The position numbers and the translations under genes are program-made. A stretch of 64,000 nt of DNA from Mya arenaria (Eukaryota; Mollusca; Bivalvia; Myida; Myidae), in the NCBI RefSeq assembly GCF_026914265.1, contig NC_069130.1:45077929-45141928 (forward strand). The letters are read 5' to 3'. Positions 1-25,766 of the stretch are shown here, in pieces. The notes beneath the pieces are model-generated. The model was not told the DNA's origin and did not search any database. It worked only from the letters and a program-made list of their open reading frames with translations. Numbering within the stretch: position 1 is the stretch's first letter; every line of letters starts with the position of its first letter.

Positions 1-1126
1 CTTTTGCCTTCTTCCACCTATCTTCTATTGTCATATCTTTAAATCTTTGGCATTCCCAAACTCTATGATCTTTGTAGCAAATTCTACATGCACCTTTCTT
101 CTGATCTGTGTTTCCAAAATAGGATCTAGCTGGCTTTTCAGTTTGTCTGTTAAAATGGTGATTTGTTAACCCATAGATGGTTTCTTCAGCGTTAACAGCA
201 TATTCTGCCTCTTGGTTCACAAATGTTCTTAACGTTTCTACTCCTTCTACTAATTCTTGTTCATGAACCTTCCTATTGTAGCGAATAAGCATAGACTGCG
301 GCAACTTTTTCATAAGTCTATAGTACAGTGACCCATCATTCAAATCTTCCATATGGTCTACTTCTTTCAAATTTATGACGGCAATGTCCAATAAATCAGC
401 AAAATTTTCTAATCCTTTCACATTTTCATTTTTAAGAGGTGGAAATTTCTCTAGTTCATCCAGAAATCTATTTACAATGCGTTTTGTACCTCCATATTTC
501 CTTTCTAATCGTTCCTTCGCGGCATCATAAGCCGCCGCAGAATGACCAAGATTTTCTATAGAAGCCAATGCCTCCCCTCCTAGATATTGCCTGAGCTGCA
601 AAAGTTTATATTCGGCACTACAATGCTCTGCGCTGTCTACACATGAGTAATATGCAGCTTTCCATGCGGGGTACTTAATTTTGTTTCCGTAAAAAATTGG
701 TATAGAAACCTTTTTCAATTGTTTCCAAAGATCCTTACCAATTTTACTTTCTTCTTCAGCGCCATGACTTCCTTGACCTGTACTTATCTCTTTCTGTTTC
801 CTGTGGTACTCTTTTGCCCCTTTTTCATAACTACTATCGCACTCTTCCACCTCTTCTGTAACTTTTTTCAACTCTTTTGTGTTCTTTGTAATTTTTAAAT
901 GTTCAATCATATTGTCTAGGCTACTTTGGTATTTGTCCATTTCTGCTTCCAATCGGTCTAAACATTCTTTTAGCTCCTCACCACTAGTGTCAGAGTCCGA
1001 TTTACACAGATCCAAAAGTCTATTTCTTATTCGGGTATAACCTGCTTTGGTTCTCGACTTCTTCTGTTTTAATGAGGCATATTCTATTTCTGCAGATATC
1101 TGTGAACTATCCTCGTGATCAGACAT
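1..1126 (-). CDS. BEL/Pao retrotransposon gag (5' part, runs off the left edge)
   Basis: An open frame of 375 codons starts at the ATG at 1126-1124 (MSDHEDSS...) and continues past position 1, so only its N-terminal part is here. The first ~130 residues are charged and coiled-coil-like. A gag core of the type found in BEL/Pao elements (DUF1759-like) follows, with runs such as WKAAYYSCVD, LRQYLGGEA and LERKYGG. Near the edge is a zinc knuckle, C-x2-C-x3-H-x4-C (CRICYKDHRVWEC). Gag coats the RNA in the cytoplasmic particle; protease, RT and integrase should lie to the left. Upstream on this strand are a leader, a primer-binding site and an LTR edge, which fits a genuine element 5' end. No stop or frameshift is seen. 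The family is assigned from motif pattern, without a search. Confidence 0.85.
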   Translation of the reverse strand, partial: MSDHEDSSQISAEIEYASLKQKKSRTKAGYTRIRNRLLDLCKSDSDTSGEELKECLDRLEAEMDKYQSSLDNMIEHLKITKNTKELKKVTEEVEECDSSYEKGAKEYHRKQKEISTGQGSHGAEEESKIGKDLWKQLKKVSIPIFYGNKIKYPAWKAAYYSCVDSAEHCSAEYKLLQLRQYLGGEALASIENLGHSAAAYDAAKERLERKYGGTKRIVNRFLDELEKFPPLKNENVKGLENFADLLDIAVINLKEVDHMEDLNDGSLYYRLMKKLPQSMLIRYNRKVHEQELVEGVETLRTFVNQEAEYAVNAEETIYGLTNHHFNRQTEKPARSYFGNTDQKKGACRICYKDHRVWECQRFKDMTIEDRWKKAK

Positions 1127-1260
1127 GATGCTGATATAAACTTATATGAACTAATTTTTAAAGGTAAATATTTCACGTGGTCCGAATGTTTCGTCCGAAT
1201 TACTATACCACTTTTTATTCTTCGTCCGAAAACACAACAACCCTATAAGTCTCTCACAAA

Positions 1261-1277
1261 ACCACGCTCTGCTACCA
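1261..1277 (-). other. Primer-binding site, initiator tRNA-Met type
   Basis: Read on the minus strand this is TGGTAGCAGAGCGTGGT. It matches the complement of the animal initiator tRNA-Met 3' end except at two adjacent bases, and the match continues for a few more bases. It lies about 135 bases upstream of the gag ATG and 4 bases inside the LTR edge, where an LTR-retrotransposon primer site should be. Confidence 0.7.
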
Positions 1278-1281
1278 ATTT

Positions 1282-1489
1282 TGTTCTCCTGGGTGAAGAG
1301 GTTTTAGTCATGTTTTGGGTTTAAAGAACACTAAACTATACTTCTTTCAATTTTAACTTTATTTTGTTTTTGTTGTTGTTGTTTGTCGAATTATGGCGTC
1401 GTCGTCGCCTATGGTCTCGATGTACTATATCGAATATTTTTGCCGATATCATCTTAGTGCTTTATTCTATGTACTTGAACTCTTGTTAC
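1282..1489 (-). repeat. Candidate BEL/Pao 5' LTR, downstream part
   Basis: On the minus strand the stretch ends in ...AGGAGAACA, i.e. with the CA expected at an LTR terminus, four bases before the primer-binding site. It contains AATAAA-type signals. Its upstream limit is the poly(A) tail of the non-LTR element at 1490-1505, so the LTR is probably cut there. The rest of the LTR was not recognised on the far side of the insertion. Confidence 0.5.
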
Positions 1490-1582
1490 TTTTTTTTTTT
1501 TTTTTGGACTCATCGAATTTTGGAAAGTTGTGTGTTTTTTAAAAAGGAATTATTTTTTGTTATTTTTTATAAAATTAAATAT

Positions 1583-4500
1583 TTATAGCCTGTTTGTTTC
1601 TGACAGATATAAGCTTAATGAATCCATCAGTTCTTCTTTCGCACAGGTATTCGTTATTTCTTCTATTTCACCCGCTAATAACCCCAACGTAATTGCTACT
1701 TTGGGTATGCAATATCTGTATAGTATTTGCATAGTTCTTTCTTCCAGTCCTCTTCTAGCTTCATCATACTTTTTACAGTGGAATAAGAAGTGGTCTATGG
1801 TTTCAGGAACTTGGCAGACACTGCAACAGTTGTCTGTTTGGTCTGGTGTCTGTTTTGCCCAGTGATCTTTCAACCGGGTGTGACCACTTAGGAGTTGGTT
1901 GATTTGGCTGAAACATTTTCTTTTCTTTTCACCAACGCAGTTTCTTACCCCGGGTGTGACAAAGATGTCATGTATGGCGGAAGACCTCTCAGAGTTACGG
2001 TATTGGGCTGACCATTTTTCATTAATTGCTTTTCTTTTCATCATTTGCATGACTTCACCTGCATCTTTCTTTTCATCATCGAATTCTGCTTCATCAAATT
2101 CTGCTGCCTTCTTAGCCCCTTTTTTTGCCTGCTCGTCAGCCAGCTCATTTCCCTCTATGTTTTTATGGCCAGGTATCCAGTGCACATGGAGTGTATTACC
2201 ATTGTCCTCTAAACTTGTTACAGATGTTTTAATGTTAAAAACGGTTTCAATTTTGTTCTTGGGAATCTCTCTTGAAAATGCTGTTGATATTGCTCCCTGG
2301 CAGTCTGTGAATATGTGAATGTTTTTTCTTTGTGGTGTTGTAGCTGTTAGAAAGTCCAGTGAAAGTTCAATACCCGCCATTTCGCCAGAAAAGTTGTTGC
2401 CAAGTTTTGACACGCCCTTATTTAACAAAACTGGATTTGTCTTGTATCCTTCAAGATAGATGGCAGCACCCGCACCGGTAGGGCCTGGGTTACCCAGTGA
2501 AGAGCCGTCTGTAAACACTAGGATGTCTCCTCCAGAGCTAGCATCTAGTATGTGTGCTATATTTGCTGTCTGGGTTTCCTTATCCACAGTGAATTGTTCG
2601 AAGTTAACCTTTTCGCGTGTCCTAGAAAGACCAATGTACTTCACGTTGTACTCAAATTCCTTCTCTATATTTTCTAGCTTGATTTTGTCTTTGAGTTCTG
2701 TGTAGCGGCACATTAGAAGCGCAAATGTTGTAGGTTTCCCTCTAAAACTTGACCTATTTGACATCCACTTGTTAAAGTCTGCTTTCAGTGGATCTTCATC
2801 TCTTTTGGCTACAATTCTGACCAGTTCCTCTGCTTGTCTCAACTTAATGTGAATGTTCATTGGTAGGGTATTTGTTAATAGTTCCAATGATTCTGTGCTT
2901 GTACTTGGTAAACATCCACTAGCTTTTAACATGGCGCTGCGTTGGACCGGTTCAAATGCGCGTATGCATTGGTCAGTTTGAGTGACCAGTACAGGTAAGC
3001 CAAAGTCCAAAATTGGCAAGACCAAGGCTTTGTAGAGTTTCATATATGTAGTCTGTGTGCAACCTCTGTATTTACTTGTGAAACAATCAAGTCCTTTTAG
3101 TGCCCTGTAGCCAGCCATTGACTTCTCATGAATGTGGGTGTTGAATGACAAGTTGTTGTCTATGGTTACCCCTAGCAATTTTTTGTTTTGAACCAGCTCA
3201 ATGGGAATATTATTGTAAACCAACTTCTTAAAGGGTTCAATGTCAGTTTTGAATAGGATTGCCTTAGTTTTTTCAGAGGCTATGCTCATGTTCCATTGAT
3301 CACACCATATATTAATCTTATGAAGATCTTCATTTGTTTTTTCAATGGCGTTTTCAATTGACTTGTCACTGTTCCATATGCTGGCATCATCTGCAAATTC
3401 TGTATGATGTCCGGTCACTCCATCCATGCTGTCCCTTGTGTAGAGGTTGCAGAGTGTTGGGCTCAGAACAGACCCCTGTGGAATGCCTACTTTAGAAATG
3501 ATTAACGGAGACTTGTGGTCATTTACCTTTAGGTAGTATTTTCTGTCGGTTATGAACTCCTTCAAGTATATCCAAAGTCTTCCACGAATGTTGCTGTTGA
3601 ATGCCTTTTGGAGTAGACCAGCCCTCCAAACTCTTTCAAAGCATGATTCATAGTCCATGATGACTAATGCTGATTTTTCACCCTTATTGTTGTTTTCCTG
3701 TATGCTTTGTACAATACGTAGTAGGGATTGCGTACAAGACTTATTTTTCCTATATGCATTCTGATATTTTGACACTGCTTGTTCTGTTTCAAGTTTCCAT
3801 GTTAGTCTCTTTTTTATAATTTTTTCAAGTAATTTTCCAATGATGCTTTCTAATGTTATAGGTCTGTATGATTTAACTGTATTGTAGTTTTCTTTTCCAG
3901 GCTTTGGTAGCATTATTTTTGGGTCTGTTTTAAAACCGCCTGGCAGTTTACCTCTCTCCCAGCATCTTTGGAACAAGAAAAGCAGACTTTTGCTTAGTAA
4001 TTCGCCACAATTTTTCAACATTACCCCAAAAATTCTCTCTTCTGGACATGGTGCACTGTTCTTGTCAAATTCTTTTAATACCGATTCTACTTCATCAAGT
4101 GTTATGTCTGAATTTTCCATTGTGTGTGGATCTCTCACCAGAGACATTCTTTCATCATTTTCAATGGTTTCAACTTGATTTTCAATTTGGTAGTAATGTG
4201 TATGGCACTTTTCTTTCACTTCGAGTGTTTCTTTACCATATTTTTGTTTCATTTCTTGAAAAATCTCCACATCAGATACTGCTAAGGATAAGTCTTCTTT
4301 AACAATAGGCTGGACTGCACACTTGGATTCATCACTTCTATGTTTGTTTATTATTTTCCAAAACTTCTCTGGTTTCCTAGGATCCAGCTCATGTGTCAGT
4401 AGGTCAAGGTATGCAGTTTTTGCCTTTTCTATAGCTTCCTGGAATGCCTGTCTTGAAATACTAACTGCACGTTCATTAGCCGGATCTGACCTTACCTGGA

Positions 4501-5422
4501 ATTTTCTTTTTGCCTGTTTGAACTTTTTGTTGAGCTCATTTAATTCAGGTGACCAATAACCTTTGCTATGTGGACAAATCTTCTTCTTAGGTATCACATT
4601 TTCTGCACAGCTGAGAAGAGTCTCTACTAGAGATGCATACATTACATCCACACTTGAGTTTGTTTGTTGTTCAATCCATGACTGTAATCTCTCTGAAGTT
4701 TCTTTTTCCCAGGTTAACCAATTGGCATTTTTAAAATCCCATCTTTCTTCAGCTTTCCAGGTCTCTTTTTCACCCAGTTGAAATGTTATGAGTTTATGAT
4801 CTGTGTTTAAGTAAGCTTCTTCTTGTACTTTCCAGTTGCTGATGTTCTGTGACAGGGAGCCAGTTACTATAGATAAGTCAATCACTTTGTCATTTCTAGT
4901 GGGTGTCTGATTGTTTAAGACCATTAATTGAGTTCCTTGTAGGTATGTATGAAGTGTTATGCCCAGTTTATTATCTTTTTTGCCGTACCAAAATTTGTGT
5001 GAAGCATTAAAATCTCCAAGTATTATTAACGGCGTTCCAAACCCTTGTGCTTGATCTATTATCTCCGTAAACTTTTTAAGCATAAGTTCATTTGATGGGG
5101 GTATGTATACAGAGCATATAAGGAAGTTGCATTTTTCATGGAAGACCTCACACCAAACCGCCTCTACATCACATGATCTTAGATCTTTTCTTTCAAATAT
5201 TTTTATACTCTTGTCAATCATCAGTGCGACTCCACCTCCTTGTATGATTCTTCTTTCACTAGCTACCCAGTGCCATCTTTTCTTTATTGTATCTTTGATA
5301 TCAACTTCAGGATGCCATATTTCTGATATTGCAAAATTTTTGATGTTTTGTGATTTTACTACATTTTCAATAAAACTAAAAGATGTGTTTATTGATCTTA
5401 TGTTAGCTTGAGCAATCTTCAT
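1583..5422 (-). CDS. Non-LTR retrotransposon ORF2: AP endonuclease, reverse transcriptase, RNase H
   Basis: 1279 codons, intact. An exonuclease/endonuclease/phosphatase-type endonuclease occupies residues ~1-215 (MKIAQANIRS at the start, YIPPS, ILGDFNA at 134-140, NTDH at 206-209). The reverse transcriptase spans ~490-760, with SYRPITL at 518-524, the catalytic Asp of VIMDYESCFE at 590, GIPQGSVLSP at 646-655, and FADD at 676-679. A type I RNase H follows (~965-1100): VFTDGSS with D972, GEMAGIEL with E1013, IFTDCQG with D1040, HWIPGHKNIEGNELAD with D1096. The C-terminus carries a zinc-binding cluster, C-x2-C...H-x4-C, around 1200-1216. It nicks target DNA and copies its own RNA into the genome. 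All catalytic residues are present, so the protein could be active. Length and order are normal for an RNase H-bearing LINE. Confidence 0.95.
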   Translation of the reverse strand: MKIAQANIRSINTSFSFIENVVKSQNIKNFAISEIWHPEVDIKDTIKKRWHWVASERRIIQGGGVALMIDKSIKIFERKDLRSCDVEAVWCEVFHEKCNFLICSVYIPPSNELMLKKFTEIIDQAQGFGTPLIILGDFNASHKFWYGKKDNKLGITLHTYLQGTQLMVLNNQTPTRNDKVIDLSIVTGSLSQNISNWKVQEEAYLNTDHKLITFQLGEKETWKAEERWDFKNANWLTWEKETSERLQSWIEQQTNSSVDVMYASLVETLLSCAENVIPKKKICPHSKGYWSPELNELNKKFKQAKRKFQVRSDPANERAVSISRQAFQEAIEKAKTAYLDLLTHELDPRKPEKFWKIINKHRSDESKCAVQPIVKEDLSLAVSDVEIFQEMKQKYGKETLEVKEKCHTHYYQIENQVETIENDERMSLVRDPHTMENSDITLDEVESVLKEFDKNSAPCPEERIFGVMLKNCGELLSKSLLFLFQRCWERGKLPGGFKTDPKIMLPKPGKENYNTVKSYRPITLESIIGKLLEKIIKKRLTWKLETEQAVSKYQNAYRKNKSCTQSLLRIVQSIQENNNKGEKSALVIMDYESCFERVWRAGLLQKAFNSNIRGRLWIYLKEFITDRKYYLKVNDHKSPLIISKVGIPQGSVLSPTLCNLYTRDSMDGVTGHHTEFADDASIWNSDKSIENAIEKTNEDLHKINIWCDQWNMSIASEKTKAILFKTDIEPFKKLVYNNIPIELVQNKKLLGVTIDNNLSFNTHIHEKSMAGYRALKGLDCFTSKYRGCTQTTYMKLYKALVLPILDFGLPVLVTQTDQCIRAFEPVQRSAMLKASGCLPSTSTESLELLTNTLPMNIHIKLRQAEELVRIVAKRDEDPLKADFNKWMSNRSSFRGKPTTFALLMCRYTELKDKIKLENIEKEFEYNVKYIGLSRTREKVNFEQFTVDKETQTANIAHILDASSGGDILVFTDGSSLGNPGPTGAGAAIYLEGYKTNPVLLNKGVSKLGNNFSGEMAGIELSLDFLTATTPQRKNIHIFTDCQGAISTAFSREIPKNKIETVFNIKTSVTSLEDNGNTLHVHWIPGHKNIEGNELADEQAKKGAKKAAEFDEAEFDDEKKDAGEVMQMMKRKAINEKWSAQYRNSERSSAIHDIFVTPGVRNCVGEKKRKCFSQINQLLSGHTRLKDHWAKQTPDQTDNCCSVCQVPETIDHFLFHCKKYDEARRGLEERTMQILYRYCIPKVAITLGLLAGEIEEITNTCAKEELMDSLSLYLSETNRL

Positions 5423-5456
5423 TGTACTTTGTAGTATTTAATATCTAAATTAAATG

Positions 5457-6659
5457 CTACTGTCGTTGTTGTAGTTGATGTTTCAAGCTGATAAATGCTT
5501 GACACCCTATGTACCCTGATGAGTGATCTCCTTTGCAATTTACGCAATGCTTAGCATTCCTGCACTTTCCTGAGTGGTTACTTGAGCAATTTTCACAGCA
5601 GGGATCTGATTTGCAGGATGCTGCAATATGACCAAATCTTTGACAATTGTAGCACCTGGTTGGGATATTCCGTTTGCTGCGATACGGATGAACGCTGACT
5701 TGCCTGTCCTGAATAATGATTCGGCTTTTGAAAAGCGTTTGTTGATCCTGGAATGAAGCACAGCTAACAACAACTATAGGTAAAGGTTTATTTGTGTCTC
5801 TGTATCTCAACCTTCTGTAAGATGCCTGTATTCCTGTTTGCGCAACAACTTGTCTGTGGATATCAGTTTCTTTTATGTTGGTGCCCACGTTTTTTAGCAC
5901 ACAAGCTGGTTTGGGATGGGTATCATGTACAGCCAATTTTCCTTTTCCCGTAGAAAATGATCCTTCTGGCCAGTCTTGAAGAAGTTTCTCCTTATCTTCT
6001 TTATTTTGTGTGTGAATTGCTATCCCACCTCTAGATAGGGGATATGCTAGCCTTACCTCCACTTTTTTCTGTTTTGCAATCTCTTCGCGTATGATTCTAC
6101 TATCTTTGAATTTTGAAGGTGACGAGATACCATCAATGATGAGGCAGTTTTTACTGAGGTCCTCTTTAAAAGTTGCTGGTTCTTTGTTTGTTTGATCGGG
6201 TTTGTGCTTTATTGATTCCGTACTATTGTCTTTTCTGCTTGATGTAGATACTTCTGACTGCTGAAGAGCGATAAGTTCAGGAGCTGGAATCGTATCAGTT
6301 TGAATACTTACATCAGCCTGGCTCTTTTGCTGATTATCTTCTTTTTGTGTATTTGATTTAACAAATCTTATCCAAGGAGAGTGTTCAACTACACACAATG
6401 CACATGGGAAGAGTATTTTGTGTTTATCTATTTTGTACAGGTCTTCTATCCGTAGATAAGAACATTCAAGATGCCACCACTGATTACATATATCACACTG
6501 AATCCAGGGTCTGTCTGGGAAACGTCGAATCTGGTCTGGAGGTTCTATTTTCAGGCAAGCACAGCAAATGGTTTCTTCAATGTTTCTTGGGGATGGTGGA
6601 GGTGAACGGGATTTTGATTTGTTAATCTTCTTTTTCTTGCCCTTTCTTTTTCCAGCCAT
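5457..6659 (-). CDS. Non-LTR retrotransposon ORF1: PHD finger and CCHC zinc-knuckle protein
   Basis: 400 codons, intact, ATG at 6659. A lysine-rich start (MAGKRKGKKKK) looks like a nuclear or RNA-binding signal. Residues ~32-88 form a PHD-type Cys4-His-Cys3 finger: CCAC, then CDIC, then HLEC, then CALC. A linker and an RRM-like region follow (~170-330). The C-terminus has zinc knuckles: CYNCQRFGHIAASC, then CENCSSNHSGKC, then CVNCKGDHSSGYIGC. ORF1 proteins coat the element RNA and help target-primed reverse transcription. A PHD finger in ORF1 is known from CR1-like elements; here it accompanies an RNase H-bearing ORF2. Thirty-four bases separate its stop from the ORF2 start, suggesting reinitiation or coupled translation. 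Confidence 0.9.
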   Translation of the reverse strand: MAGKRKGKKKKINKSKSRSPPPSPRNIEETICCACLKIEPPDQIRRFPDRPWIQCDICNQWWHLECSYLRIEDLYKIDKHKILFPCALCVVEHSPWIRFVKSNTQKEDNQQKSQADVSIQTDTIPAPELIALQQSEVSTSSRKDNSTESIKHKPDQTNKEPATFKEDLSKNCLIIDGISSPSKFKDSRIIREEIAKQKKVEVRLAYPLSRGGIAIHTQNKEDKEKLLQDWPEGSFSTGKGKLAVHDTHPKPACVLKNVGTNIKETDIHRQVVAQTGIQASYRRLRYRDTNKPLPIVVVSCASFQDQQTLFKSRIIIQDRQVSVHPYRSKRNIPTRCYNCQRFGHIAASCKSDPCCENCSSNHSGKCRNAKHCVNCKGDHSSGYIGCQAFISLKHQLQQRQ

Positions 6660-7324
6660 GTTTAATAGTCTGTATTTACATATTAATCTTTATTTTGGTA
6701 TTTCTTAATGATAACATAAACTTTTTACCTTAGTGTTCGTTGAAAAGAAGTGAAAACCGTGTCCAAACCTCGTCAAAGCACTTTGTTTACATGTTTATAT
6801 CTTTTACCCGTACCGGAAGTTACCATCAGCTGTTAACTGTCAGAATGATGCACAGAAATTTTACACTTTTTACACAAAATATATTGAATTAGACACTTTA
6901 ATATTTCCCAATCATTTCCTTTTACACTTCTTGATTGTTTCAAATAACTTTTCATTCAACAAATCACTAAATTTAAGCTAATTTTAAATATTTTCAATTT
7001 TGAAATAAAAACAACAACTTTCCGTTTTCGTGACGTCACGTCATGTAAAACAATTGTAATTGTCATGTTGTAAAGCTGCAGTTGTATAACATCATGTCTG
7101 TTTTGTTTTATGTTACATCATTTTGTAGCAGTCAACAACTCTCTTTTTTTATATCCCCCAGCGAAGGTTACATAAAACTATTATCAATAGTCCTTCACAA
7201 CAAACAGTGACCTTGACCATAGGGACCCCAAATGTAATCTCATGAAAGTCTCCATAAACTCTTCCTAAATACCAATTTGGTCAAAATATGTCAACCCTTA
7301 TTAAGGTTATTCAGTACCAAGTGG

Positions 7325-8070
7325 GTATCTTGTTGTAAAGTTGCAATTTTATAACGTTATGTCTGTGAAGTTGTATAGCTGCAATTTTATAACGTCATGT
7401 CTGTGAAGTTGTAAGGCTGCATGACGTCATATGTCTGTGAATGTGTAAAGCTGCAATTTGATGACGTCATGTATGTGAAGTTTTAAAGCTGCAATTTAAT
7501 AACGTCATATCTGTGAAGTTGTAAAGCTGCCATTTTATGATGTCATGTCCGTGAAGTTGTAAAGCTGCCATTTTATGACACCATGTCTGTGAAGTTGTCA
7601 AGCCGCAATTTAATGACGTCATGTCTGTGAAGTTGTAAAGCTGCCATTTTATGATGTCATGTCCGTGAAGTTGTAAAGCAGCCATTTTATAACGTCATGT
7701 CTGTGAAGTTGTCAAGCCGCAATTTAATAACGTCATATCTGTGAAGTTGTAAAGCTGCCATTTTATGATGTCATGTCCGTGAAGTTGTAAAGCAGCCATT
7801 TTATAACGTCATGTCTGTGAAGTTGTCAAGCCGCAATTTAATGACGTCATGTCTGTGAAGTTGTAAAGCCGCAATTTAATGACGTCATGTCTGTGAAGAT
7901 GTAAAGCCGCAATTTTATAACACCATGCATGTGAATGTGTAAAGCTGCCATTTCATAACGTCATGATTGTAAAGTTGTAAAGCCTCAATTTCATGACGTC
8001 ATATATGTGAAGTTGTAAAGCTGCAGTTGTATAACATCATGTCTGTGAAGTTGTTAAACTGCAAATTTTA
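7325..8070. repeat. 38-bp minisatellite with TGACGTCA palindromes
   Basis: About 19-20 degenerate copies of a 38-bp unit (core GTGAAGTTGTAAAGCTGCCA followed by TTTTATGACGTCATGTCT). An isolated copy lies at about 7062-7100. Six of the units keep the full TGACGTCA palindrome, the binding core of CREB/ATF-type bZIP proteins; others have AACGTCA or ATGTCA. Short open frames across it are by-products of the repeat. Confidence 0.9.
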
Positions 8071-8989
8071 ACAAATAATAGCAGACGGGTAATGTCATTG
8101 GCTAGAAAGGTAATTATAATCTTAACTGTTGTGTTCCAATATCACAACTTCAGTTCGAAAATCAAGAACAACAGAGTTTTACATATTTACATTATATTCT
8201 AGTCTTAATACATACTTACATACATATTTAACCGAAGGTATGTTTAACATCATAACTGAACAGAGTATATAACACAGGTCTTAAGCAATGAAATTAAATC
8301 ATAATTTCTAAATGTATGCATGCAGTATACACATTAAATACACATGTAACTTCGGTCTGAATGCCAATTTTACAACACAGTAAATACACAACAGAATGTA
8401 TAAGAAATACCAGAATACTTGATGTCAATTTCTAGCACTATGAAGCAACGACATTGGGAATGTTTATACATGTACTGAGCCAATATTCGAGCCCTTGTTG
8501 AAGAAATGTTCATAATAACTAGATTTAAAATGTCAAACACATCATTCATATCATTTCTGTGTACGTCATTGTAAAACACACATCTGGGTCATTTATAATT
8601 CAGTATGTAACAAATTTTACCATCTTACCAACTGTTCTAGGAGCAAATTTATGACGAAATTAAGATTTGCAGTCTTAAGTCTGAAACTAGGACTTAGAGT
8701 CTTTCCATGATAAATGTTAATGACAATAAAATTGAACATGAGTGGGCAATATTGAAGACTCCATCAATATATTGATAAAATCAGAGAGTGCAAATATCTA
8801 TTGTCAAATTGTCCATATTATTAGTTTTCTACTTCTTCAGAACAGATGTTGGATTACAAGAGTACCAAAATATTTACTGAATGATTGCGCATTATGTGGC
8901 CAAAATGTTTTTGTCAGTTTCATCAAGTCAAAATTATTGTTAAATAATATCTATTGAGGATATGTCATTTAAAGAGAATATTGCAACCA

Positions 8990-9414
8990 GGCCCCAATAT
9001 CACGAAAATACTTAAGTCAAATCTCAAACTAAGTCTCAACTCATTTCACTATATTAAAGCATAATTTTCTTCAAAATCTTCCGTGTTTTATACTTTTTGA
9101 AAACATATTTTCTTATAGAATTTGTTGTTAAAAAGATTTTTTCACTATTTCAAAGAAAACAAATTCTAGAGCAAAAAATATACTCGAGTATTTTATAATT
9201 AATACAGAATTGTACTCATATACAATTTTGGCTGTAGAATAGATTTCCCTTGGAATTTGACCAAAGGCTTTTTTCAGCATATTCTATGATAGAATGTGCT
9301 TATAAAACTGTAAAAAAAACATATATGATTTTTAATGAATTTTGATGCTATGTGGTATAATGTGTTGAGCCTGAGTTTGAGATTTGACTTAAGTATTTCG
9401 TGGTATTGGGGCCC
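8990..9414. mobile_element. MITE-like element with ~42-bp terminal inverted repeats
   Basis: The left end (GGCCCCAATATCACG... through ...CTCAAACT) is repeated in inverted orientation at 9372-9414 (AGTTTGAG... through ...GGTATTGGGGCC) with few mismatches. The AT-rich middle has no coding potential. No clear target-site duplication was found. Confidence 0.8.
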
Positions 9415-10501
9415 GGTCTTTGTGAAATATAACAATTAAATCAAAAGTACACTGATAAATCGTATATATACTTGCTTACTTGAACTCTCATTATATTCAT
9501 GGGCAAAACCATTTTAACAACAGAATTTACAATTATGTAATTTCTTTCATAGGCTCAACTCTCAATATCCTATATGAACCAAAATACAGAATGTGTGATT
9601 AATTAAACATTTGATAAATAAATAAGAAACCATTTTATTTGCTATACATTGCCAATATTTCACAAAGTAAATAACTGAATATTTTTTCATGTTTTTTTTA
9701 TTCATAACTACAGTAGGTACATGTAAATGAATGAATTAAAATGAAGAGAAAAATCATATACACATACACCAGTCCACTAGCTATTGACAATGTATACATA
9801 TATTGTGAAAACACTCAACAAAATTCATTATTCTAAACATATTGCATCAAGCCTTAATCCAAAGTCTGGCCTCTTTTAATGTTTGTAAATATAGCCAACT
9901 TCCAAGAGTCAAGGGCAGCAACCGCATACATAACATTCTGAACAAAAGTTAAATATCTATTATATGAATTAAAATTTTACATTTTTTCAAAAATACTGTA
10001 GTCCAAAAAAACTTTTATCTCTAAAATGTTAACAATTGATTGCGCCAAAGCAATGTCCATCTGTGCACCATGCACTAGTTTGACGCTTAAGGCTGGTTAA
10101 ATTATTTGCGGTCCAACAGAAAAATTCATGGCTTCATACCTTTTTGGCCATGCACTATACTGTACTTAGGGCTGTTATCTAGAAAACCTAAGGAAAGCCT
10201 ACCTTAATAGGTTTATGTTTCAAAAATCCTTTTGTACAAACTGAATAAGTTCACATATTTTAATCATAGAAGAGCAACCTCATAACTAAAAAGATAAATT
10301 AAAAATCAACGACTGAGCGTTTTCAAAGTCAAATTATAACCTTTCATCATGTATCTGAGTGGATGTATTTTGTTTAGATAATGCTTTTCCAGATGATTTT
10401 TTACAGAAATATCTCAATTCTATATCATCTATGTTGTTTGTTCAGTTTAAGTCTTTCAATCGCCCAAGACATGCTGGCAGGTGTTGGGAGTCACAAGCAG
10501 A

Positions 10502-25766
<15,265 letters not shown>

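Larger units (their letters stand above)
1490..6720 (-). mobile_element. Near full-length non-LTR (LINE) retrotransposon with intact ORF1 and ORF2
   Basis: A two-ORF element on the minus strand. A 16-base poly(A) tail (T run at 1490-1505 on +) ends a 3' UTR of about 77 bases after ORF2. ORF1 and ORF2 are separated by only 34 bases. Both are uninterrupted, so insertion was recent or the copy is under little decay. EN + RT + RNase H in ORF2 and zinc knuckles in ORF1 suggest the I/Nimb-like part of the LINE tree, but the clade is not fixed by eye. The 5' boundary is uncertain (somewhere after 6660) and no target-site duplication could be confirmed. The element shares orientation with the BEL gag it abuts. 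Confidence 0.85.

Noticed and set aside
1472-9488. A 12-base match, TACTTGAACTCT, at 1472-1483 (beside the LINE poly-A) and at 9477-9488, as a target-site duplication
   Set aside because: The right copy lies almost 2.8 kb beyond the LINE ORF1, past an unrelated minisatellite and a MITE, and six bases intervene on the left. Probably chance.
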